A program made the translations under genes and the position numbers. A stretch of 64,000 nucleotides of DNA from an uncultured Clostridia bacterium (GTDB taxonomy: Bacteria; Bacillota; Clostridia; Oscillospirales; Acutalibacteraceae). The notes beneath the pieces are model-generated. The model was not told the DNA's origin. It searched no databases and saw only the letters and a program-made list of their open reading frames with translations. Where the stretch lies: contig CALWPT010000005.1 in assembly GCA_944383495.1 (NCBI GenBank), forward strand, positions 1 through 64,000, written 5' to 3'. This document shows, piece after piece, positions 8,297 through 17,437 of this stretch. The first letter of the stretch is position 1. Each line of letters begins with the position of its first letter.

Positions 8297-8328
8297 TGCG
8301 TGAGGCCATTCACATTTGGCCTCACGCA
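8297..8328. terminator. Bidirectional terminator between regulator and recG
   Basis: Twelve-base arms TGCGTGAGGCCA and TGGCCTCACGCA flank an 8-base loop, with AAAAA before and ATTTTT shortly after, so it can stop both converging transcripts. A second hairpin without a T-run (8342-8349 with 8360-8367, ACACGGGG/CCCCGTGT) lies between it and the recG stop. Confidence 0.9.
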
Positions 8329-8375
8329 GAAATTTTTGTAGACACGGGGCTGACAACCTCCCCGTGTGCAAAACA

Positions 8376-10439
8376 TTACAGGGCTATATCGGAAAACAAG
8401 CTGCGCACCGCCTCGCCCAGCAAACGGTTTTCCGGGGCTTGCAGCTTCGGGTCGGCTTTCATGACCCCATCCGCAGCTTGGCGCGCCTCCTTCAGCACCG
8501 CTATATCCTTAAATATATTGGCAATCTTCATTTTCGGCAGCCCGTGCTGCCGGTGGCCAAAGAAATCCCCCGGCCCCCGCAGGCGCAGATCCTCGTCGGC
8601 GATTTTGAAGCCGTCGTTGGTTTCGCACATCACCTTTAGGCGTTTGACTGCTTCGGGATTTTGCGCGTCGGAAATCAAAATGCAGGTAGACTGAAATTTT
8701 CCACGCCCCACCCTGCCCCGCAGCTGGTGAAGCTGGCTCAGGCCAAACCGCTCGGCGTTTTCAATCACCATTATGACCGCGTTGGGAACATCCACGCCCA
8801 CCTCCACCACCGTGGTGGATACCAAAAGCTGGATTCCCCCATTATAAAACCGGGTCATTGTCTCCTCTTTTTCCCTGGCGTTTAATTTGCCGTGGAGCAG
8901 ACCCACCTGATACCGCCGGAAGGATCCGTTTTGCAGCTTTTGCGCATATTCCCGGGCAGAAGTTAGGTCGGTCTCCCCCTCCTCCACCAGCGGGCAGACG
9001 ATATAACCCTGCCGGCCCGCATCCAGATGCTTTTTTACGTAATGATACGCCCGTTCCCGATAAGAGGTATTGACCGCATAGGTTTTCACCGGCGTACGGC
9101 CGGGCGGCATTTCATCCAGCACGGAAATATCCAAATCGCCGTAAATAATCAATCCCAGGCTGCGGGGGATGGGGGTGGCGGACATAACCAGCAAATGGGG
9201 ATGATCCCCCTTTTGGCTGAGGGCCGCCCGCTGAGCGACGCCAAACCGGTGCTGCTCATCGGTGATTACAAAGCCCAGCCGCCGGAAGGTCACCGCTTCC
9301 GTCAGCAAAGCGTGGGTTCCAACCGCCACGTCGATCTCTCCGGCTTCCAGCGCTTCGTAGATTTCCCGTTTTTCCTTTGCCTTTGTAGACCCGGTCAGCA
9401 GCGCCACCCGAATGCCGGCGGTTTTAAACATTTGGGACAAGGATTTATAATGCTGTCCGGCCAAAATTTCCGTTGGGGCCATGAACGCCGTCTGCATACC
9501 TGACGCGGCGGCGGTATGGCACAGCGCGGCGGCAACCGCCGTTTTTCCCGAACCCACATCCCCTTGCAGCAGCCGATTCATAGGAGTGGGTTTTTGCATG
9601 TCCGCCACGCACTCGGCAACCGCCCGCCGCTGTGCGCCTGTGGGGGTGAAAGGCAGCGTGCTGAAAAACGCCGCCGTCGTATCCCTTGTCAGCCGACAGC
9701 CCGCTAGTTCTCGGCTGCGGCCCTTTAATGTCAGCATCCCAAGCTGCAGTATCAGCAGCTCTTCGAACACCAGCCGTTTTTTTGCGATTTCGCAGGCCTC
9801 CCGGGAGACCGGAAAATGAATGTTTTCCAACGCAAACCGCCGGTGGCATAGGGAATATCTTTGCCGAAGAGCCTCCGGCAAAGGATCCTCTAAATTTTCT
9901 TTCATTTCGTTTAATGCCTGGGCCACGGCGGATTCGATCGCCCGGGAAGGAAGACCCGCTGTTTGGGGATAAATGGGACGAATCCGCTCCCCCGTTCCGG
10001 CTTCTTCAATCATGGGGGAGGTCATTTCTCTCCCGTTAAAGTTTCCGCCCGCTTTCCCAAAAAAAAGAAAATCATGCCCCGGCTTCAATTTTGCCGCGGC
10101 GTATTTATTATTAAAAATCGTAATTCGCATGCGGGAATGCCCATCACTGACCGTGACCTTATACAGCGTCATACCCTTGCGGATACGGTGTTCCCGCACC
10201 TCTCCCACCGGCCTTGCCTTGATACAGCAGTTTTTGTCAAAGGGCGCCGCGTCAATCCGGGTAACCTGCGACCAGTCCTCATATTGCCGGGGATACAACT
10301 GCAAAAGGGCGCCGACAGTATCCGCCCCCAGCTTTTCAAACAGCTGGGCGCGTTTCTCGCCGACGCCCTTTAATGCCCGGATGGATGTCTGATATTCCAC
10401 TGCAAACACCCCCGATCCCGTCATCTGCACTGAACTCAT
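8376..10439 (-). CDS. recG: ATP-dependent DNA helicase RecG
   Basis: Superfamily 2 helicase that remodels stalled forks and Holliday junctions (up to 687 aa). It has the N-terminal helix-hairpin-helix LKGVGEKRAQLFEKLG, the OB wedge domain, Walker A (QGDVGSGKT), the DEQH box, SATPIPR, and the QLHQLRGRVGRG motif. The start is uncertain: a GTG at 10400 has GGGGGTG in front and would give a 674-aa protein with the usual short N-terminus, while the ATG at 10439 has no good site. It is the last gene of the Gls24-FakA/YloV-RecG unit, an order also known in Bacillus. Confidence 0.96.
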   Translation of the reverse strand: MSSVQMTGSGVFAVEYQTSIRALKGVGEKRAQLFEKLGADTVGALLQLYPRQYEDWSQVTRIDAAPFDKNCCIKARPVGEVREHRIRKGMTLYKVTVSDGHSRMRITIFNNKYAAAKLKPGHDFLFFGKAGGNFNGREMTSPMIEEAGTGERIRPIYPQTAGLPSRAIESAVAQALNEMKENLEDPLPEALRQRYSLCHRRFALENIHFPVSREACEIAKKRLVFEELLILQLGMLTLKGRSRELAGCRLTRDTTAAFFSTLPFTPTGAQRRAVAECVADMQKPTPMNRLLQGDVGSGKTAVAAALCHTAAASGMQTAFMAPTEILAGQHYKSLSQMFKTAGIRVALLTGSTKAKEKREIYEALEAGEIDVAVGTHALLTEAVTFRRLGFVITDEQHRFGVAQRAALSQKGDHPHLLVMSATPIPRSLGLIIYGDLDISVLDEMPPGRTPVKTYAVNTSYRERAYHYVKKHLDAGRQGYIVCPLVEEGETDLTSAREYAQKLQNGSFRRYQVGLLHGKLNAREKEETMTRFYNGGIQLLVSTTVVEVGVDVPNAVIMVIENAERFGLSQLHQLRGRVGRGKFQSTCILISDAQNPEAVKRLKVMCETNDGFKIADEDLRLRGPGDFFGHRQHGLPKMKIANIFKDIAVLKEARQAADGVMKADPKLQAPENRLLGEAVRSLFSDIAL

Positions 10440-10478
10440 TTATTTAGGCGGCTGCATCAAAGCCCCCCAGACGCTTTC

Positions 10479-12173
10479 TTATTCCACCGATATGATATAA
10501 TAATAAACCGGCTGGCCACCGGGAACGGTGGTGATTTCCGCTTCGGGGATTTTCGCGGCGATAGCGGCCTCTACCTGCGCCGCTTCTTCTTCGGAAACAT
10601 CCTCCCCATAAATCAAAGTAACAAAGCTGGAATCCTTGCGGAACAGTTCCTTTGTCAGCCTTACCACCGCTTTTGTTAACTCCTGTTCCACAAAGGATAC
10701 CTTGCCGTTGGCCAAAGCCAGGATCTCGCCCTGCTTAATTTTATATCCGTCATATTCTGAGTCTCGGGCCGCGTAGGTAATCTGGCCGGAGCCCACCGCG
10801 TCCGCCGCTTTGCTCATTTCTACGGCGTTTTGATCGGGATCCAAATCCGGGTCAAAATGCAGCATGGCGGAAATGCCCATGGGGATCGTTCTTGTCTGGA
10901 GAACGATGACTCTCCGGGTCGCAAGATGAACCGCCTGCTCCGCCGCCATGATAATATTCTTATTGTTGGGCAGCACAAACACCGTTTTGGCCGGCGTTTG
11001 CTCAATAGCCGCCAAAATATCATCCGTACTGGGGTTCATTGTCTGCCCGCCGTTGACCATATGATCCACGCCCAAATCGGCAAACAGTGCATGCAGCCCT
11101 TCTCCGGCGGCCACAGCGACGAATCCAAAGTCGTTTTCCTGCGGCGCGGGGGCAGCGGGGGCGGCGGGAATCTCTTCCGGCGGCTTTTCCTCGCCCATAT
11201 GCTGTTCCGCGTCGTGCCGGGCGCGCTCGTGCTGGTCCCGCATATTTTCAATTTTAATATTGATCAGCTGTCCGTAGGTCAGCCCTTCCGCCAACACCTT
11301 ATTGGGCTCGTTGGAATGGACGTGCACTTTGATAATATCATCGTCATCCACCACCACCACGCAGTCTCCAATGGTTTCCAAATACGCGCGCAGCAGCAAC
11401 GGATCCTTATCAATGGATTTATCCCGTTTGACAAGGTATTCATTGCAGTAGGTAAACTGAATATCCTCCTCCGCCGCGCCGGCGGCATTGACCGGCCCCC
11501 CGGAAGCAGCCGTCTCTTGTCCTGCGGCGGACTGAATAAGCTTTCCATCCTTGAGCACGGAAAGCATACCCTCCAGGATAACCACAAGGCCTTGTCCCCC
11601 CGCATCCACCACACCGGCCTTTTTCAGCACCGGCAGCAGTTCAGGGGTGTTCGCCAAAGCGGTTTTGGCCCCGGCCAGGGCGGCCTCAAAGGTCTCCAGC
11701 AAGTCCTTCCCCGCGCCCGAGGCCGTTGCCGCCTCCATGGCGGCAACCTTGGCCACAGTTAAAATCGTCCCTTCCGTGGGCTTCATGACCGCTTTGTACG
11801 CAGCCTCCACGCCCATGCCCAGCGCAAGGGCCAGATCCTTGGGACCCGCTTCGGTAAGCCCCTTCAGACCCTTGGCGATGCCCCGGAACAAGAGGGACAA
11901 AATAACGCCGGAATTGCCCCGCGCCCCCCGCAATAGGGCCGAAGCCGTCACGTCGGCAACCCTGGCCACCGATTCCGGGTTTTGCAGCATTTGCAGTTCC
12001 CGGGCGGCAGCGCCGATGGTCATGGACATATTGGTGCCCGTGTCCCCGTCGGGAACGGGAAACACGTTCAGCATATCCACCGACTGTTTTTGGTTTAAAA
12101 TATTGTTGGCGCCGGAAATGACGGCGTCCCGCAGCATACTCGCGTTCATCAAACCTGATAACACCCCATTCAA
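10479..12173 (-). CDS. fakA: DAK-fold kinase FakA/YloV
   Basis: A 564-aa protein with the N-terminal Dak2 nucleotide-binding domain (LNVFPVPDGDTGTNMS with the Mg-binding Asp residues; GARGNSGVILS), a middle domain and a C-terminal DegV-like half (VFVLPNNKNI). In Staphylococcus FakA phosphorylates fatty acids presented by FakB. An Ala/Pro-rich linker lies near residue 340. The start is a TTG at 12173 without a clear ribosome binding site; an ATG eight codons later is the alternative. It follows the Gls24 gene by 25 bp. Confidence 0.92.
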   Translation of the reverse strand: MNGVLSGLMNASMLRDAVISGANNILNQKQSVDMLNVFPVPDGDTGTNMSMTIGAAARELQMLQNPESVARVADVTASALLRGARGNSGVILSLLFRGIAKGLKGLTEAGPKDLALALGMGVEAAYKAVMKPTEGTILTVAKVAAMEAATASGAGKDLLETFEAALAGAKTALANTPELLPVLKKAGVVDAGGQGLVVILEGMLSVLKDGKLIQSAAGQETAASGGPVNAAGAAEEDIQFTYCNEYLVKRDKSIDKDPLLLRAYLETIGDCVVVVDDDDIIKVHVHSNEPNKVLAEGLTYGQLINIKIENMRDQHERARHDAEQHMGEEKPPEEIPAAPAAPAPQENDFGFVAVAAGEGLHALFADLGVDHMVNGGQTMNPSTDDILAAIEQTPAKTVFVLPNNKNIIMAAEQAVHLATRRVIVLQTRTIPMGISAMLHFDPDLDPDQNAVEMSKAADAVGSGQITYAARDSEYDGYKIKQGEILALANGKVSFVEQELTKAVVRLTKELFRKDSSFVTLIYGEDVSEEEAAQVEAAIAAKIPEAEITTVPGGQPVYYYIISVE

Positions 12174-12198
12174 ACTGTTGTGCCTGCCGTTGCGCCCG

Positions 12199-12549
12199 TC
12201 ACTCGGCTTTCATGCCGTCAATATGCACGATGACCTTTTCCACATTGATTCCAGTGGCCTCTTCCACCGTATACTTCACTTTATTAACAATGCTTTTGGC
12301 TATGGCGTTGATATTGACGCCGTAGGTCACCGTGATGTGCAGATCCACACAAATGGAATCAATATTTCCCCCGATCAGGATCCCGGTGTCCACATAATTT
12401 TTCCGGGTGAGCTTCTGCCTCCACCACTGGACGCCCTTGGGCACCATTCCGGCGACGCCGTAGCAGGAGGATGTCGCCTGTCCGATTAGTTTTGCAAAAT
12501 AGGTGTTTGAAATCGTAACCTTGCCAAGCCTGGTTTCATATGCAATCAT
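12199..12549 (-). CDS. Asp23/Gls24 family protein (YloU-like)
   Basis: A 116-aa alkaline-shock/Gls24 protein. The family pattern is clear: GKVTISNTYFAKLIGQA near the start, the VDLHITVTYGVNI strand, and an IVNKVKYTVEEATGINVEKVIVHI end (quoted in part). GGAGG sits 9 bases before the ATG. It is the promoter-proximal gene of the fakA-recG operon; the pairing with FakA/YloV is conserved in Bacillota. Its function is poorly defined, and membrane stress or lipid homeostasis is the usual suggestion. Confidence 0.93.
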   Translation of the reverse strand: MIAYETRLGKVTISNTYFAKLIGQATSSCYGVAGMVPKGVQWWRQKLTRKNYVDTGILIGGNIDSICVDLHITVTYGVNINAIAKSIVNKVKYTVEEATGINVEKVIVHIDGMKAE

Positions 12550-12599
12550 ATGCCATACCTCCTGTGATGATACCCACGGGCCTCAAACCAAATATAAAA

Positions 12600-14270
12600 T
12601 TATGGTTCATACCCGCATGTGCTTATAGTATAATACAAATCGCTCGTGGATGCAACCACGGTTCCGGTAATTTTCGAAGAATAGGTCAAAATTCCGTTGC
12701 GATAGCAAATGGGAATTATAGGGGTTTCCTTTGCAAACGCAGCGCAAACATCGGAAAGAACAGCCTTCCGCGGAGCCTGTGTGGTTGCTGGCACGCCGGT
12801 GCCGGTTTCCGTTTCAGCCGGCTGTGCAGAAGAGGCTGCGTCAGTGGACGGGGCCGTCGTTTCCGGCACGCTTTCTCCCAACCTGCGGCCGTTTTTAAAG
12901 TCCTCATAGGCGTAAAGCGTCTCGCACCGGGTTGGCATTCCCTTCAAGGACAGCAGAGGCTGAAGGTCCATATTGGCCTGCAGGCGCATTTCGCCGAGAT
13001 ATAAATCAAAATTCCCATTTTGCACATCCGTCTGGTATTGGGAAAACCTTGCCGGCCGTAAAGTGATTTCCACCCCGGCCCGTTTCATCTGGGACGCGAT
13101 CAGCTCAGCGGCAGATTTTCGGGAACTGTTTTCCTCATTATACAGCAAGGACAGAGTCAGCTTTGCATCGTTTTTCTGGTAAATCCCGTCTTCACCGGCT
13201 TCGTAACCTGCCCGCTCCAGAACGTCTGACACGCCGTTCAAATCCGCGCCGCTGCTGATGGACTGGTAGGCCTGCGCCTGTTCAAAAGCAGGATTATAGA
13301 GTCCCGTGGCGGGGATCCCCCCGGCAAAAAAAGCGTTTTCCACAATGGCCGACCGATTGAGCGCCAGACTGAGAGCCTGACGCAGGTTCTGATCATTTAA
13401 CGGGGCTTTGTTGCAGTTAATCCCTATAAAAACCAAATGATTTAAATTGACCTGATATTGCTTCCCATTCATTTTTGGCAGGGTATTGTCACTCAAGTCG
13501 GTGTAATACCAATCAAGAAGCCCGGCGCCGGCATTGTAAATCACTGCGTCCTGATCCGGCAGGTTCAGCAGTTCAATCCGAGATATTGCCGGTTTGTCAA
13601 AGCTTCTGTCGTTGACCTTAAGATAATACCCTTCCTCCTCGCTCTCCAATACATACCGGCCGCACCCGATGGGAGGAAGCGCTCTGTTATCCGAGGATTC
13701 CCGGTTTAAGGAATCCTTTTTGACCACGGGAAAGTCCAGAAGATTGATAAAAAACGGATCCCGGCTTTTTAACTTAAATTCTACTGTGCTTTCACCGGCG
13801 GCCGACGCGGAGGAAACGCCAGACAAGGCGGTTTCATAAGGGGATCCCTTTGCGGCGGCCTGGCGGTAGGAATAGGCCACATCCTCAGCGGTGACGGCGC
13901 TGCCATCGGAAAACACGGCGTTTCGCAGGGTGACCACGCAGGCTCTCTCCTCTAATGCAATTTTCGAAGCCAATCGGTATTCTGCTTTAAAATCGTTATC
14001 CAGCCGGACTAACCCTTCATATAAAAGCTCGCACAATTCCAGGTTGGCTTTGGTTTTAGCCTCATAGGGGTTCAGTGTGTCATTGGCGGTAAAGGCCAAG
14101 GTCATGCCGCGGCCATCCGCCGCGGTAGACCTCGCTGCTTGCGTGCTCCCGGAAGGAGTGGCAGAGGCAACAGGATCAGCAGGGCCGGACTGCCCCCCGC
14201 AGGAAACCATTGCGGCCAGGCTAAGCGCCAAGGCCAAAGCCCAAAAACGGCGAAAAGGGATTTTTTCCAT
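12600..14270 (-). CDS. Peptide ABC transporter substrate-binding lipoprotein (family 5)
   Basis: A 556-aa OppA-like binding protein. A signal peptide of about 23 residues ends in a lipobox (AAMVSC, lipid Cys C24), followed by a Ser/Thr/Ala-rich linker. Family 5 features follow: NDTLNPYEAKT, LYEGLVRLD, AEDVAYSYRQA and the long C-lobe. An insertion of low complexity (about residues 455-500, Thr/Ala/Ser-rich) is unusual. No permease or ATPase gene is next to it, so it is an orphan subunit or acts as a sensor. Its start at 14270 follows GGGATG. Confidence 0.88.
   Translation of the reverse strand: MEKIPFRRFWALALALSLAAMVSCGGQSGPADPVASATPSGSTQAARSTAADGRGMTLAFTANDTLNPYEAKTKANLELCELLYEGLVRLDNDFKAEYRLASKIALEERACVVTLRNAVFSDGSAVTAEDVAYSYRQAAAKGSPYETALSGVSSASAAGESTVEFKLKSRDPFFINLLDFPVVKKDSLNRESSDNRALPPIGCGRYVLESEEEGYYLKVNDRSFDKPAISRIELLNLPDQDAVIYNAGAGLLDWYYTDLSDNTLPKMNGKQYQVNLNHLVFIGINCNKAPLNDQNLRQALSLALNRSAIVENAFFAGGIPATGLYNPAFEQAQAYQSISSGADLNGVSDVLERAGYEAGEDGIYQKNDAKLTLSLLYNEENSSRKSAAELIASQMKRAGVEITLRPARFSQYQTDVQNGNFDLYLGEMRLQANMDLQPLLSLKGMPTRCETLYAYEDFKNGRRLGESVPETTAPSTDAASSAQPAETETGTGVPATTQAPRKAVLSDVCAAFAKETPIIPICYRNGILTYSSKITGTVVASTSDLYYTISTCGYEP
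12627..12655 (-). promoter_or_regulatory. Promoter of the Gls24-fakA-recG operon
   Basis: On the minus strand TTGCAT (12655-12650) and TATACT (12632-12627) are 17 bp apart. The promoter lies inside the 3' end of the upstream lipoprotein gene. Confidence 0.7.
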
Positions 14271-14371
14271 ATCTTTTCACATCCCATTATCGTATATTGT
14301 ATGATCTTTTTGGTGGATCATGCGTTAGATTAAACAACCAAAATCAAAACGCACTTTCCATGCGTGTGGTC

Positions 14372-14400
14372 ATTATACCATATTTTTACTTTTCTGAAAA
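14372..14400 (-). promoter_or_regulatory. Promoter of the binding-protein gene
   Basis: On the minus strand TTTTCA (14400-14395) and a perfect TATAAT (14377-14372), 17 bp apart. The leader is about 95 nt and holds a direct repeat ACGCATG but no recognised riboswitch. Confidence 0.6.
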
Positions 14401-14452
14401 GCGTCTGTGAACAAATCAAACTTTATCCCTTCCGTGGGGTTATCGGGCAAGG

Positions 14453-14896
14453 CTACCGGCGCTTATCAATTTCAGCAACAGCAAGCCGGTCGCACCGTTC
14501 GTTTTCCGGATGTCCGCTATGGCCCTTCACCCAGACCACCTTTACCGGATGAATCTCCAGCAAATCGAGAAGCGCAGCCCAAAGATCGGAATTCAGAGCG
14601 GGCTTACCATCAGCCTTTTTCCAGTTTCGGGCCCGCCAGCCCTTTGCCCAGCCCTTGGATATCCCATCGGAAACGTATTTACTGTCGGTGGTCAAGGTCA
14701 CCTGACAGGGTTCTTTCAAAGATCGCAGCGCTTCAATTACACCGGTCAGTTCCATGCGGTTATTGGTCGTTTCCCGTTCCCCGCCGCTCAGCTCTTTTTC
14801 CTTTTCACCGTACCGCAGCACCGCTCCCCAGCCTCCCGGGCCCGGGTTGCCGGAACAGGCGCCGTCGGTAAATATAGCAACATGCTTCAATCGCAA
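14453..14896 (-). CDS. rnhA: Ribonuclease HI
   Basis: Removes RNA from RNA-DNA hybrids (147 aa, normal length). Catalytic residues are in place: Asp in [14 protein letters not shown], Glu in [11 protein letters not shown], Asp in TTDSKYV, and the late His/Asp in [15 protein letters not shown]. The basic handle ([17 protein letters not shown]) resembles the E. coli enzyme. The start is a TTG at 14896 with GAAAGG 6 bases upstream; no ATG fits. Monocistronic with its own promoter. Confidence 0.96.
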   Translation of the reverse strand: MRLKHVAIFTDGACSGNPGPGGWGAVLRYGEKEKELSGGERETTNNRMELTGVIEALRSLKEPCQVTLTTDSKYVSDGISKGWAKGWRARNWKKADGKPALNSDLWAALLDLLEIHPVKVVWVKGHSGHPENERCDRLAVAEIDKRR

Positions 14897-14930
14897 AACC
14901 AGCCTTTCATCCAGCTTGTTTGAAAAATTC

Positions 14931-14947
14931 CCCGGCGAGCCGCCGGG
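14931..14947 (-). terminator. Terminator-like hairpin in the rnhA leader
   Basis: On the minus strand CCCGGCG-GCT-CGCCGGG is followed by GGAATTTTT. It lies between the rnhA promoter and its start codon, so it could act as an attenuator. Confidence 0.5.
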
Positions 14948-14957
14948 CTTTCAATGC

Positions 14958-15013
14958 AATCAAAAACAGCAAAGCTGTTTTTGATTATAGCATCCGAGCG
15001 CTTTTCTTTTCAA
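14958..15013 (-). promoter_or_regulatory. rnhA promoter with a perfect palindrome at the start site
   Basis: On the minus strand TTGAAA (15013-15008) and TATAAT (14989-14984) with an extended TG are 18 bp apart. From inside the -10 box to beyond the expected start site runs a palindrome with perfect 13-bp arms (14958-14970 and 14974-14986; core AAAAACAGC-N3-GCTGTTTTT). The same core occurs at 20853-20875. Confidence 0.65.
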
Positions 15014-15099
15014 GTATCAAGATGCGCCGCAGCATGTTTATATTTGGTTTTCCGTGACAATACTAATGAATGATGAATTGGAAACGGAGGAACCATGCG

Positions 15100-17379
15100 A
15101 TGGAATCTGTCATTATGGCGGGCGGAGAAGGCAGCCGCCTGCGTCCTTTAACCTGCGACAACCCAAAGCCCATGGCCCGGCTGTGCGGCAGGCCCGCCCT
15201 TTGCTATATCATTGAATTGCTGGCGCGCCACGGCGTTTCAAAAGCCTCTTTGACCCTGCGGTATCTCCCCAACGCTATAACCGACTATTTTGACGAAAAG
15301 GCTTACGCCGGGGTATCCCTTCGGTTCGTGGAAGAAAACGAACCCTTGGGCACCGCCGGATCGGTCAAAAACGCCGCGCAGGATCCGGCGGAGGACATCC
15401 TGGTCATCAGCGGCGACGCGTTATGCGATGTGGATTTAACCGCCGCCATAGCCCGGCACAAAGCCTCCGGCGCCGACGCAACCCTGATCGTCACCGCTGT
15501 CGACGATCCCCGTGAATACGGACTTGTGGTCAGCGACAAGGAAGGGTTCGTCACAGGCTTTGTGGAAAAACCCGGGTGGGAACAGGCGCGCGTCAACGCC
15601 GCCAACACCGGCATTTATATTCTGTCCCCCTTCGCCCTTTCCCTGATCCCCGAAGGGCAGCCCTTCGATTTCGCAAAAGACCTGTTCCCCAAAATGCTGG
15701 AGCAGGGCCTAAAGCTGGCGGTTTTCGAAACAAAAGACTACTGGTGCGATATCGGCGACCTGGACTCTTACCGCAGCTGTCAAATGGATATGCTGGCGGG
15801 CCGGGTTAACGTTTCCCTGCGGGAAAGCGTCCCTCCCGCGCCGGGAGACTACACGGTGATTGAGCCGGTCTTTTTGGGCGAGCATGTCACCATCGGCAAG
15901 GGCGCGGTGATCGGCCCCGGCGCGGTGCTGGACGACGGAACCACCGTCTGCGCCATGGCCAAGGTGAGAAACAGCGTTTTGCTTCCCGGCAGCTATGTGG
16001 GAGAGTACGCGTCCATTTCCGGCTCCGTGCTTTGTGAGGGCGCGTCGGTCAAACGGGGCGCGCAGCTGTTTGAAGGCGCGGTGGTCGGTCCCAAGGGCGT
16101 TATCGGTGAAAATGCCAAGGTTCTGGAGCACGTTCGGATCTGGCCGGGCAAAACGGCGCCAAAGGGCGCCCGTGTGGCGGAAAACATCCAATATGGCAGC
16201 GGTCCGGAGCTGTTTGACGACGACGGTGTTTCAGGGGAAGCCGGCGCGGATCTGACGCCCATGCTCTGCGCCCGACTGGGCTGCGCTGCGGGTTCCCTGA
16301 AAAAATCAAAGCGCGTTGGAATCGCTTTCAGCAAAGGGCTGGCGGCAAAAGCCCTGGCCCATGCGGTTACGGCGGGAATTCTGTCCACCGGTGCCCAGGC
16401 CTGGAGCTTTGGACAGACGCTGGAATCCTGCGCCGCTTTCGCCGCCGGCTTCTGCGGCTTGCCTGTGACGCTGTACGTCTCCGGCGGCCCCCGCTGCGGG
16501 ATCAAAATCCTTGGAGAAGGCGGCTTGCCGCCTCGCAGGGAGCTGGAGCGGGAACTGGAAGGCCTGCTGAAAAAAGAGGAATTCACCCGCTGCGGGTGGG
16601 ATGGATACCGGGACACAGCGGACATGGCGGGGATGCGCCTGGTTTACCAGCAGGAGCTCTACCGCACAGCGCCCAAAGGACTGGTGGGCATGTCGGCCCA
16701 GGTGCGCAGCGCCGACCCTGACGCCGCTCAATTCTTGGAGGATACCCTGCTGCGGCTGGGCTGCGACTGCGCAGAAGGCATGATGCTCAATTTATCGGCC
16801 GACGGGGAGAGCCTGACCATCAACGATGAAAGCGCCGGATATCTGACGTGGGATAAAATCGTCACCCTCAACTGCCTCTTAAATTTTTTGCAGGGCAAAG
16901 ATGCGGCAATCCCATACGACGCGCCTCGGGTCATTGACGGATTAGCGGAAAAATATGGGCGGCAGGCGCTGCGGTACGTTCGCTGCCCCACTGATCACGA
17001 CGACGACGAGGCACGTCAGCTGGCCCAGAGCCAATGGTATTTGCGGGATGGCATGCTGGCGGCAGTACGTCTGCTTCACTACTGCAAAACGGAAAAAACG
17101 AATTTGTCAGATCTATGCGGCATGATTCCGGATTTCGCTACTGTGGTGCGGGACTTTGAAATTGACTCCCCAGTGGGAGAGGTTCTCTCCAAACTGGACG
17201 GAGAAGGCGCGCGGGAGGGCGTCATGCTCACCCGGAAGGACGGCAGCCTGCTGCTGCGGCCGGTGAAATCTGGGCGGCGGATCAAAGTGTTTGCCGAGTC
17301 GGTCAATGCCGAAACCGCCCGCAGCCTGTGCGACGAGGTGGAGGAAATGCTCTGCGGCTTTCGGGAACCTCAGCAGTGA
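15100..17379 (+). CDS. Sugar-phosphate nucleotidyltransferase fused to a degenerate phosphohexomutase
   Basis: A 759-aa fusion. Residues 1-235 are a nucleotidyltransferase (MAGGEGSRLRPLT, FVEKP, WCDIGDLDSY), 245-370 a left-handed beta-helix with hexapeptide repeats, and 380-759 follow the fold order of phosphoglucomutase/phosphomannomutase. In the mutase part the phosphoserine loop (usually TASHNP) reads YVSGGPRCGIKI near residue 460, and the metal loop (usually DGDxDR) reads LSADGESL near 565. The third domain is therefore probably inactive or regulatory. GGAGG lies 9 bases before the ATG at 15100. It should make an NDP-sugar, perhaps GDP-mannose or NDP-glucose; the sugar is not decidable by eye. 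Confidence 0.9.
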   Translation: MESVIMAGGEGSRLRPLTCDNPKPMARLCGRPALCYIIELLARHGVSKASLTLRYLPNAITDYFDEKAYAGVSLRFVEENEPLGTAGSVKNAAQDPAEDILVISGDALCDVDLTAAIARHKASGADATLIVTAVDDPREYGLVVSDKEGFVTGFVEKPGWEQARVNAANTGIYILSPFALSLIPEGQPFDFAKDLFPKMLEQGLKLAVFETKDYWCDIGDLDSYRSCQMDMLAGRVNVSLRESVPPAPGDYTVIEPVFLGEHVTIGKGAVIGPGAVLDDGTTVCAMAKVRNSVLLPGSYVGEYASISGSVLCEGASVKRGAQLFEGAVVGPKGVIGENAKVLEHVRIWPGKTAPKGARVAENIQYGSGPELFDDDGVSGEAGADLTPMLCARLGCAAGSLKKSKRVGIAFSKGLAAKALAHAVTAGILSTGAQAWSFGQTLESCAAFAAGFCGLPVTLYVSGGPRCGIKILGEGGLPPRRELERELEGLLKKEEFTRCGWDGYRDTADMAGMRLVYQQELYRTAPKGLVGMSAQVRSADPDAAQFLEDTLLRLGCDCAEGMMLNLSADGESLTINDESAGYLTWDKIVTLNCLLNFLQGKDAAIPYDAPRVIDGLAEKYGRQALRYVRCPTDHDDDEARQLAQSQWYLRDGMLAAVRLLHYCKTEKTNLSDLCGMIPDFATVVRDFEIDSPVGEVLSKLDGEGAREGVMLTRKDGSLLLRPVKSGRRIKVFAESVNAETARSLCDEVEEMLCGFREPQQ

Positions 17380-17402
17380 TCCGGAAGCAAAAGGAAAACA
17401 GC

Positions 17403-17431
17403 TTGACAAATTAAGGAAATCAGAGTAATAT
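17403..17431 (+). promoter_or_regulatory. Strong promoter of the structured RNA / rnj leader
   Basis: A perfect TTGACA (17403-17408) and TAATAT (17426-17431), 17 bp apart. The predicted transcript start is near 17438. Confidence 0.8.
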
Positions 17432-17437
17432 AAATAA

